Below are positions 9,815 through 15,608 of a stretch of DNA of 16,869 nt, in pieces. Source of the DNA: Pseudomonadota bacterium (GTDB lineage Bacteria > Myxococcota_A > Polyangia > Fen-1088). The translations under genes and the position numbers were made by a program. Position 1 is the stretch's first letter, and every line of letters starts with the position of its first letter. Under the pieces are notes generated by a model, which had not been told where the DNA came from, did no database searches, and saw only the letters and a program-made list of their open reading frames with translations. The stretch is taken from positions 1 to 16,869 of the forward strand of contig JAEXQJ010000214.1 in NCBI GenBank assembly GCA_023438785.1, written 5' to 3'.

Positions 9815-10355
9815 GACCGCGGCGTCCGCGGCACCAGCACCACGGGCGGTTCCAATGTGGACACACCGGGCGCAGGCACGTCGACTACGGCTGCGGCTGG
9901 TGGCGATGGCTCAACGTCGACAGCTGGAGTCTCTGGCGCACGGGGGGCAAGAACGCCGATGCCGGCAGCTCACGCCTGGGCACCGGCGGCGCCCGCGACG
10001 GCAGCCCCGCCCCGAGTGACAGCGCAGCCGGCGTGGGCGGAGTTGGGGGAGGGGCGTCCGGGGGTCGCAGCGTGACTGGCGGTACAGCGGGCGATGCCGG
10101 CACGGGTGGCGCATCCGCCGGCGGCACCAGCGTCAGAGACGGCGGCACGTCCGGCATAGACCCGGGGACACGGGAGGCGGAGGAGCGACGCGGCCGACCG
10201 CGGGCTGCGGCTCGCCAGGTTTCCCTGCCAAGGCGAGAGCATCGTCGTCTACCCGGCTTCCTAGGAAGCCCCAACCCCTACCGCTTCGCTGCACGAGCCT
10301 CACGGTCCTTGGTGACACCGACGTCCCCTATGAATCGGGCCGAGCAACCTTCACG
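9815..10355 (+). pseudogene. Frameshifted remnant of a Gly-rich secreted protein gene
   Basis: Plus-strand linker-like sequence appears in successive reading frames. About 9830-9942 reads GTSTTGGSNVDTPGAGTSTT and more; about 9948-10163 reads GVGGVGGGASGGRSVTGGTA and more; about 10164-10220 reads GGGGATRPTAGCGSPGF; then PCQGESIVVYPAS stops at a TAG at 10262. Each switch is what one missing base would cause, and the switches fall at runs such as GGGGGG (9942-9947), GGGG (10164-10167) and CCC. Such Gly/Thr/Ser linkers are typical of myxobacterial lipoproteins, as in the intact gene next door. No start codon with signal peptide survives, and the end faces the 3' end of the minus-strand lipoprotein gene. 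A decayed gene is the best reading; sequencing indels or chance low-complexity DNA are possible. Limits are approximate. Confidence 0.4.
10255..10270. repeat. Perfect 16-bp palindrome
   Basis: GGCTTCCTAGGAAGCC is identical to its reverse complement. It lies in the remnant region near the convergent end of the lipoprotein gene. It may be a protein-binding dyad or a chance leftover; there is no loop for an efficient hairpin. Confidence 0.5.
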
Positions 10356-11132
10356 TCACCGGACGCATCCACAGACGATCTGCACGCTCTCGTACATGAC
10401 GTTGTCGGTGTACGGGGGTGAAGAGAGCCACCAACGCGCCCCCAATGCGGCAAAGCATCCCAGGCCCTTGCCGTCCGATCGCGTTCCCGAGAGCAAGATG
10501 CCCTCCTGGCCCAGGAGGTTCAGGATGCGACCACATTCCTCTTCGCTGCCGCCTTGCGCAGCGGTGCCCACGTGCCCGGCAGCGTCCGCTGACGTGCCGC
10601 CGTGAGTGGCGCACGTGGTGGTGCAGCTTTCGCCGGCTCGTCCGAGGTACCAACAGATCCTGGAATCGAGGACGCCGGCACAGTCGAGTGATGAATCCGG
10701 GGCCGGCCTGGTGTCTGCGAGACCACCGTCAGTGCCGCCCCCGCCCGTGCCCGGCCGCCCGCCCCCGCCTGCCGCGCCGCCGCCCACGGTTCCAGCGGCG
10801 CCCCCGGCTCCGCCAGTGCCGGCGATACCCCCGCTCCCTGGGGCGCCGCCGCTCTCGGCGCTCCCCCCGTTGCCAGCGCCGCTTCCGGCCGCCCCGGCAG
10901 CGTCAATTGCACTGCCGCCCATCGCCACAGGCCCGTCGGGCGGCGAATCGTCAGGGTTGCCCAAGTCGAGGTCGGGAGAGCCGAGCCGTTGGTCGATCGC
11001 GGCCGCGTCCTGCGACTGGCCGTTCTTGAGAGCATCGAGCGCATTCGGATTGCACGCCAGCAGCGCGAGGCCCCCCGCGAGCCAAGGCCACTTCCGACCA
11101 CCAACACGTCGGGTGACCGGCACAGCCATCAT
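10356..11132 (-). CDS. Gly-rich-linker lipoprotein with Cys-rich C-terminal domain
   Basis: A 258-residue predicted lipoprotein. The ATG at 11132 has AAGGA about 5 bases upstream; a GTG at 11147 is less likely. A basic N-terminus and the hydrophobic WLAGGLALLAC give a good lipobox with Cys27. Residue +2 is Asn, so inner-membrane retention by an Asp signal is not indicated. Residues about 72-138 are a Gly/Ala/Ser linker. The C-terminal 110 residues hold eight cysteines in the pattern CxxxxxxxxC, SCTTTCATHGG, EEC, GLGC and CGC. I have the impression that similar Cys-plus-CATHGG domains occur in other secreted bacterial proteins, but I cannot name a function. The gene begins 21 bases after the PEGA-like gene and is probably the last gene of the kinase operon. 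Its product could be an outer-surface target or sensor, which is inference. Confidence 0.75.
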   Translation of the reverse strand: MMAVPVTRRVGGRKWPWLAGGLALLACNPNALDALKNGQSQDAAAIDQRLGSPDLDLGNPDDSPPDGPVAMGGSAIDAAGAAGSGAGNGGSAESGGAPGSGGIAGTGGAGGAAGTVGGGAAGGGGRPGTGGGGTDGGLADTRPAPDSSLDCAGVLDSRICWYLGRAGESCTTTCATHGGTSADAAGHVGTAAQGGSEEECGRILNLLGQEGILLSGTRSDGKGLGCFAALGARWWLSSPPYTDNVMYESVQIVCGCVR

Positions 11133-11153
11133 GTAATCCTTTCGCACATGGTT

Positions 11154-12077
11154 TCAGAACCTGCCGCTCATATCGACCACGGCCCCGTGTCCGAAGAGAG
11201 AAGGAGAGATGGCCACCGCCGTGGTCGACGGGGAGACTCCGGCCGCCGTCTTTCCCTCGCTCAGGAACAGGTATGCGGCCAAGCCCAGCGAGACCACGCC
11301 CACCCCCAGGCAGGCATCGGCGACGATGTACTTGGTGCGGACCGATTCCACCTGACTGGATGAACAGAAAGGGGCGCAGGACCGTTCGAAATCGCGCTTC
11401 TGGCTGTAGCCCCAGAGCCCGACTGCCGCGAAGCCCGAAACCCCGAGCGTGCCTAGTCCGGCAAGGCTGTACGCCAGAATACGTCTGCCGCTCATCGACG
11501 AGCCCCCTCCGACACGTGAGCTCGCGCCCGCTGCCGCGGCGACATCCGGCAGGACAGACTTGCGTGCAGCGGCGCCGGGCGACAGGGCAGCGAGGCTCGG
11601 CTTGTCCAGTTCGATCTCGACGATCCGGTCTCGCTCGCCTTGGCGGATGACGATCTGTCTGTGCACGGCCGCTTCGCCCGGGACGCCGAAGGCGAAATCA
11701 TGAACGCCCGGATCCAGAGCGACGGACTTGCCATCGCTCGACCGGGTCAGGACGCGACCGTCACATGCGATCTCGACCGTGGTCATGTCCGCGCCGTTCC
11801 GTCGCACGGAGAATACGACAGTCGGCTGCGTGCTCTCGGTCTCTGCCATCCACTGGATGCAATCCTTGCGGACGAACGCGGGGCATTCCTGACCCGCACA
11901 CTCTCTCAGACTCTCGATGGCGACCGTGAAGTGTCCCGCCTTCCGTTCGACTTGCGCCTTTTCATAGGCCTGTGCGCACTCCAGGGGAGTCACGGCCTGG
12001 ACCGAGAAAGGCAGGATCGCGGTCAGGACAGCCACACACGCTGCCACACCCGATGAGCTGACGACGGGACGTCTCAT
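11154..12077 (-). CDS. PEGA-like periplasmic/membrane protein linked to the Ser/Thr kinase
   Basis: A 307-residue protein of a type often found beside myxobacterial kinases. The ATG at 12077 lies 2 bases after the kinase stop; an overlapping in-frame GTG at 12089 is possible. Seen: a signal peptide (residues 1-28, ending VQA), a short helical Cys-containing region (about 30-78, CAQAYEKAQVERKAGHF, tetratricopeptide-like), a beta-rich PEGA-like segment at about 86-158 with LDPGVHDFAF (PEGA repeats usually show a similar LxPGxHxV), a low-complexity linker, and two hydrophobic segments at about 203-222 and 251-272. Between them is a loop with Cys-x3-Cys. The family is thought to sit in the envelope with kinase partners; a direct interaction is inference. 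There is no clear Shine-Dalgarno, so translation probably depends on the kinase gene. Confidence 0.72.
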   Translation of the reverse strand: MRRPVVSSSGVAACVAVLTAILPFSVQAVTPLECAQAYEKAQVERKAGHFTVAIESLRECAGQECPAFVRKDCIQWMAETESTQPTVVFSVRRNGADMTTVEIACDGRVLTRSSDGKSVALDPGVHDFAFGVPGEAAVHRQIVIRQGERDRIVEIELDKPSLAALSPGAAARKSVLPDVAAAAGASSRVGGGSSMSGRRILAYSLAGLGTLGVSGFAAVGLWGYSQKRDFERSCAPFCSSSQVESVRTKYIVADACLGVGVVSLGLAAYLFLSEGKTAAGVSPSTTAVAISPSLFGHGAVVDMSGRF

Positions 12078-12079
12078 GG

Positions 12080-13738
12080 TCAAAGGCACTGGGGTTTGAC
12101 CCGACGGATCCCGTCGCGGTCGACATAGAAGGGGACCTCGCAGTCCCTGCGGGCCTTGCTGCTCTTGAGTGTTCGGCTGCGCTTGCTTTTGGTGGGCGCC
12201 CTTGCGGCCGGTTGTCGCTCCGGCGACGGAGCCTTGGGCGCGACGGCCACCACCTCACGCTTCGGCGGATCGACGGCGTGGCGGATCGCTTGGGGGCTGG
12301 CCGTCGAGATGACCGGCTCCGACCACGACGAATCTGCCGTCGGTCGGGACGATGAACGCAGCAGCAACAAGCCCGCGGTAGCCAGCCCCCCCACCAGCCC
12401 CAGGGCTGCGCCTCCCAGTATCCACTTCTTCCTCCGCCAAAGAGGAGCCAGCACCGTCTCGGTCCACGGACCTTCCGCGGGCATCGCCGTCGATGACCAG
12501 TGCGGCTCCGCGACCTCAGCCGGTGCCGGCGTCGCCGCCGCACCGTCTGGCAGGGAGGCGGAGACCACCGTGGGATCCTCCCAGTGCTGAACGCGGAGCA
12601 CCGCCGGACGCGGCGTCTTCGCCCCATCGACCGAACGACGCCGCAGCTCCACGTCGCGCAGAATCGCGAAGGTCTGGCTCGTCGTCTGCAACGTCTCGAC
12701 CGAATGGTTCTGCCCGTCCAGCAGTCCGAGGTCGACGGATTCGCTCTCGATGCGGGCAACCTGCTCAGCGCGCGCGGCCAGGCTCTGAGCTGCCGCCCGA
12801 CACACCCATTCCGACACCCCGCGCGTGTTCGCCACGATCGCCTCTTCCTCTATCGCCGCAGCGAAATCACGGGCGGTCTGGAAGCGCGCAGCGGGGCTAC
12901 GATTGAGGGCCTTGAGGACCACGCGGTCCATGGCCAGCGAGACGTTCCCGTTGATAGAGCTGGGTCGCGGGATCGTGGCCTGAAGCACCTGCGAGATGAC
13001 GGCCGCGTGATCGTCCGCCTTGAACAGTCGACGCATGGTCAGCGCTTCCCACAGGACGATTCCGGCCGCGAAGATGTCCGCGCGGCGGTCCACGGGGCGG
13101 CACGTGAGTTGCTCGGGTGCCATGTACGAAACCTTGCCCTTGACTCTCCCTCCCTCGGTCGACTGCGAACGCGAGACGGCCTTGGCGATGCCAAAGTCGA
13201 GAACCCGCGGCACACCGTCAGCCCCCACGATGATGTTCTGCGGTGAGACGTCCCGGTGAACGATGTTGAGAGGGGCGCCCAGTTCGTCTACGGCCTCGTG
13301 GGCGGCGTGCAGACCATGCAACGAGCCACTCAAGATGCTCGCCGTGACGCTCGGGGGAAGGGGCAACTGGAGATCGAGCGCTTCCCCGACGAGCCGACTG
13401 AGCGTTTCGCCATGGACGTACTCCATGACGAGAAAGACCTCCTCGGTTTCCGAGACGACCACCACATCCAGCGGGGCCGCCACGTTGGGATGTCGAATGC
13501 GTGAGACGAGGCGAGCCTCGTCGAGAAACATGGAGATGAAGTGCGAATCTCTCGCGAGGTTGGGATGGAGGTACTTGATGGCCACCGTCCGCGAGAAACC
13601 CGCATCGCTCGACAGACGCCCCAGGTGCACGGTGGCCATCCCGCCGCTGGAGATCTCGTCGAACATGAGATAACGGCCGACAACGCGAGGTGATGATGCC
13701 GCTTGGGGCGCGCATATCGGGCCGTGCGGGGAGAGCAT
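12080..13738 (-). CDS. Membrane-anchored eukaryotic-type Ser/Thr protein kinase
   Basis: A 552-residue kinase that phosphorylates Ser/Thr of unknown targets, acting on the cytoplasmic face. All core motifs are present: ISSGGMATVHLG nucleotide loop (29-40), Lys55 in VAIKYL, Glu74, HRDVSPQN catalytic loop (161-168), DFG (181-183) and APE (207-209). The kinase domain covers about 22-300, followed by a low-complexity region, one hydrophobic segment (about 438-460) and a basic Pro/Lys-rich tail. The tail ends in a short Cys-bracketed module, CEVPFYVDRDGIRRVKPQCL, so the tail is presumably periplasmic. The ATG at 13738 directly follows a G-rich ribosome site; a TTG at 13750 is less likely. The loop reads SGG rather than GxGxxG, which is common in this myxobacterial subfamily. 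It heads an operon with the PEGA-like protein (2-base gap) and the lipoprotein. Confidence 0.92.
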   Translation of the reverse strand: MLSPHGPICAPQAASSPRVVGRYLMFDEISSGGMATVHLGRLSSDAGFSRTVAIKYLHPNLARDSHFISMFLDEARLVSRIRHPNVAAPLDVVVVSETEEVFLVMEYVHGETLSRLVGEALDLQLPLPPSVTASILSGSLHGLHAAHEAVDELGAPLNIVHRDVSPQNIIVGADGVPRVLDFGIAKAVSRSQSTEGGRVKGKVSYMAPEQLTCRPVDRRADIFAAGIVLWEALTMRRLFKADDHAAVISQVLQATIPRPSSINGNVSLAMDRVVLKALNRSPAARFQTARDFAAAIEEEAIVANTRGVSEWVCRAAAQSLAARAEQVARIESESVDLGLLDGQNHSVETLQTTSQTFAILRDVELRRRSVDGAKTPRPAVLRVQHWEDPTVVSASLPDGAAATPAPAEVAEPHWSSTAMPAEGPWTETVLAPLWRRKKWILGGAALGLVGGLATAGLLLLRSSSRPTADSSWSEPVISTASPQAIRHAVDPPKREVVAVAPKAPSPERQPAARAPTKSKRSRTLKSSKARRDCEVPFYVDRDGIRRVKPQCL

Positions 13739-13820
13739 GACTCCCCCCAATCATCGGCGGGCGCACTGCAAAATGAAGAGCCCCCACCCGCCCGAGGATT
13801 CCCCTACCCCGAAAGCCCCG

Positions 13821-14207
13821 TCACGAGTCGGATGCTTCCCCACCTGGCCCCGGGTGGGCAACGGAACCACCTCGCCCGTGGGAGGCGTCCGGCGGATCGG
13901 CTTGCGGGGTATCTGACCCACCTGTCGTTCGCGTTCTCAGGGCCGGTGCCGGTCTCGCGGATTTCGAGAACCGCACGTAGAGCGCCAGGTCGATGGACAC
14001 CATGACGAGGTTCAGGAAATAGAGCAAAGTCACCCAGTCCGGCGAATGAAGCGCCTTATGCACGATGCCACTCAGGTACCCCGCGATGACAATGACCAGG
14101 AACAGCGGGCTCTTGCCCGCGACCTGGCGGGTGCGCAATGCCTTGGCGATCGAGATTGGCCAACTCGCCCCGAAGCAGACGAGCATGACGATTTCAAAAG
14201 CACTCAC
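13821..14207 (-). CDS. Small three-helix membrane protein (PQ-loop/SemiSWEET-like)
   Basis: A protein of about 128 residues with three hydrophobic segments at roughly 4-20, 34-50 and 58-77, and a disordered Gly/Pro/Ser tail. The order FGASWPISIAKALRTRQVAG, then KSPLFLVIVIAGYLSGI, resembles small three-helix PQ-loop-like bacterial proteins (SemiSWEET type); no transport substrate can be read from the sequence. The start is uncertain: the GTG at 14207 has AAGGAAGGA about 11 bases upstream, an ATG at 14186 would clip the first helix, and a longer ORF to 14288 adds unlikely sequence. It is divergent from the family 2 glycosyltransferase (104 bases apart), which suggests a shared control region and perhaps a joint role in cell-surface glycan or lipid-linked sugar handling. 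It lies 82 bases upstream of the kinase on the same strand and could be cotranscribed with it. Confidence 0.68.
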   Translation of the reverse strand: MSAFEIVMLVCFGASWPISIAKALRTRQVAGKSPLFLVIVIAGYLSGIVHKALHSPDWVTLLYFLNLVMVSIDLALYVRFSKSARPAPALRTRTTGGSDTPQADPPDASHGRGGSVAHPGPGGEASDS

Positions 14208-14311
14208 TTGCTGCGACGTCCTTCCTTGAGTTGTCCTTCGTGGTCCACAATGCCAGCAGCGACCGCGGGCCAGCGGAAAATCGCCCACGCAAGCCAGGGA
14301 GAACCTCTTCG
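14208..14311. promoter_or_regulatory. Divergent promoter region (membrane protein / glycosyltransferase)
   Basis: This 104-base gap between two divergent starts must contain both promoters unless transcripts enter from further away. No convincing -35/-10 pair was identified. GGGAGA about 10 bases before the glycosyltransferase ATG may be its ribosome site. Confidence 0.4.
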
Positions 14312-15121
14312 ATGCTAGACGGCAACCGCATCTGCGTCGTCATGCCGGCCTACAACGCCGAGAAGACGCTGCGGCAGACGGTCCATGAGATCGATCGGAC
14401 CGTCGCGGACGACATCATCCTCGTGGACGATGCGTCGAGCGACGGGACGGTCCAGGTGGCCCAGGAGTTGGGGCTCTTCCACCTGGTTCACCCCAGGAAC
14501 TGCGGCTATGGGGCCAACCAGAAGACGTGCTACCGAGCCGCTCTCGAGCGGGGTGCGGACATCGTCGTGATGATCCATCCCGACTACCAGTACTCGCCCC
14601 GTCTCCTGCCGGCCATGGCGGGCATGGTGGCCAGTGGCCACTTCGACGTCGTGCTGGGGGCTCGCGTGCTCGGGCGCGGCGCCCTCGCGGGCGGCATGCC
14701 GCTCTGGAAATACGCGGCGAATCGGGCGCTCACGCTCTCCGAGAACCTGCTCGTCGGCTACAAGGTCGCCGAGTACCACACGGGCTACCGCGCCTTCTCG
14801 CGAAGGCTCCTCGAGGCGCTGCCCCTGGAGCACAACTCCGACGATTTCGTCTTCGACAACCAGATGCTGGTGCAGGCCATCTGGTATGGGTTCCACATCG
14901 GCGAGATTACCTGCCCGGCGCGCTACTTCGAAGAGGCGTCCTCGATCGGTTTTCGTCGCAGCCTGACCTATGGATTGGGCGTGCTCAGAACCGCACTCGA
15001 ATTTCGGCTTGCGGACCTGAGACTGCGGGACTCCGCGCGCCTACCCCGAGGGGCTCGCAACGAGCACAGCCCGGACAAGCGTCAGCCCCCCCCGCCCATG
15101 ATCGCCCGCCCGCGCCCATGA
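14312..15121 (+). CDS. Family 2 glycosyltransferase (dolichyl-phosphate mannosyltransferase-like)
   Basis: A 269-residue soluble GT-A enzyme that should transfer a sugar from a nucleotide donor, perhaps to a lipid carrier or surface glycan. Seen: VVMPAYNAEKTL (9-20) opening the nucleotide-binding fold, ILVDDASSDGT (36-46), NCGYGANQKTCY (63-74), HPDYQYSP (89-96) in place of the usual DxD metal motif, EYHTGYRAFSR (154-164) and NSDDFVFDNQM (175-185). These are hallmarks of a conserved bacterial GT2 subgroup. No membrane helices are visible, unlike many polyprenol-phosphate glycosyltransferases. The ATG at 14312 is preceded by GGGAGA; in-frame upstream sequence is not protein-like. The tail after residue 235 is low complexity. 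It is divergent from a small membrane protein and followed by a hairpin. Family is firm, acceptor and sugar unknown. Confidence 0.88.
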   Translation: MLDGNRICVVMPAYNAEKTLRQTVHEIDRTVADDIILVDDASSDGTVQVAQELGLFHLVHPRNCGYGANQKTCYRAALERGADIVVMIHPDYQYSPRLLPAMAGMVASGHFDVVLGARVLGRGALAGGMPLWKYAANRALTLSENLLVGYKVAEYHTGYRAFSRRLLEALPLEHNSDDFVFDNQMLVQAIWYGFHIGEITCPARYFEEASSIGFRRSLTYGLGVLRTALEFRLADLRLRDSARLPRGARNEHSPDKRQPPPPMIARPRP

Positions 15122-15144
15122 CCCATCCGCATCGGCTCCGTTTC

Positions 15145-15163
15145 TCGCCCGCGCGCCGGGCGA
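15145..15163 (+). terminator. Hairpin after the glycosyltransferase gene, probable terminator
   Basis: TCGCCCG (15145-15151) and CGGGCGA (15157-15163) form a perfect 7-bp stem with a 5-base loop, 24 bases past the stop. No T-run follows, so it may act with Rho or only stabilise the mRNA. Confidence 0.4.
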
Positions 15164-15172
15164 ATCCACGCC

Positions 15173-15197
15173 GCGTGCGCTAACCTCCACCGCACGC
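15173..15197 (+). promoter_or_regulatory. Inverted repeat abutting the start codon of the small sigma-1.1-like gene
   Basis: GCGTGCG (15173-15179) and CGCACGC (15191-15197) pair perfectly around 11 bases and end one base before the ATG at 15199. The loop includes CCTCC, and no Shine-Dalgarno is seen. It could be an operator dyad or a translation-controlling hairpin. Confidence 0.4.
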
Positions 15198-15198
15198 C

Positions 15199-15552
15199 AT
15201 GGCTCTTTCTCCCCGCCTCGAACAGATCGTCGCCGACATCAAGGCCGCGCACCCGCAAGGACTCAACCTCGACGAGCTCAGCGATGCGCTGCTCGACAAG
15301 CCTGTCAACTACACCGACATCGACCAGATAATCGGCGCCCTCGAGGAGGCGGGCTTTGACCTGGACCGCCCCGAGCCGCAGGACCACGAGGAGTTGGCCC
15401 GCGTCCTGGCGGCGGTGCGCGCCCTTGCCGCCGAGTCGGGTCACACCCCCTCGGTCGACGAGATCGCGGGCCGCACCGGGCTGCCGCCCGCCGTCGTGCG
15501 AAGGGCGCTGCGCCTCGGCCGCTCCGCACCTGGCGCGACGGGCAACGACTGA
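15199..15552 (+). CDS. Small protein with sigma-70 region 1.1-like domain and C-terminal helix-turn-helix
   Basis: A 117-residue acidic protein. Residues about 6-58 match the look of sigma-70 region 1.1: a helix (LEQIVADIKAAH), then LNLDELSDALLD, then the acidic IDQIIGALEEAGFDLDRPEP, which parallels the ending of region 1.1 in housekeeping sigma factors. In full-length sigma this domain occupies the DNA channel of RNA polymerase and blocks free sigma from binding DNA. Residues about 83-107 (PSVDEIAGRTGLPPAVVRRALRL) look like the HTH of sigma region 3. Regions 2 and 4, needed for promoter recognition, are absent, so it cannot be a normal sigma factor. It may modulate RNA polymerase or sigma, or bind DNA on its own; this is inference. 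The ATG at 15199 lacks a Shine-Dalgarno and follows an inverted repeat. It is convergent with the next gene. Confidence 0.68.
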   Translation: MALSPRLEQIVADIKAAHPQGLNLDELSDALLDKPVNYTDIDQIIGALEEAGFDLDRPEPQDHEELARVLAAVRALAAESGHTPSVDEIAGRTGLPPAVVRRALRLGRSAPGATGND

Positions 15553-15570
15553 TCGCCCGTCGCGGCCAGA

Positions 15571-15602
15571 GGGCGCGGCGCCCGGCGAGGTGGCCCCCGC
15601 CG
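15571..15602. terminator. Hairpins between convergent genes, possible bidirectional terminator
   Basis: GGGCGCGGCGCCC (15571-15583) is a near-perfect dyad. It overlaps CGGCGAGG (15583-15590) and CCCCGCCG (15595-15602), which form an 8-bp stem with one mismatch and a 4-base loop. These fill the short gap between converging stop codons. No T-tract is present. Confidence 0.35.
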
Positions 15603-15608
15603 AGCCCA

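Noticed and set aside
9534..9879. Two overlapping minus-strand ORFs of 110 and 95 codons
   Set aside because: No ribosome site, no recognisable domain, rich in Arg/Pro, and they run across the perfect hairpin at 9620-9655.
10606..11136. Pro-rich plus-strand ORF of 176 codons
   Set aside because: Its Pro/Ala runs are the complement of the Gly-rich linker of the lipoprotein gene on the other strand.
11154..14207. Possible mobile element or integration boundary around the kinase operon
   Set aside because: No transposase, integrase, tRNA or flanking direct repeats were seen.
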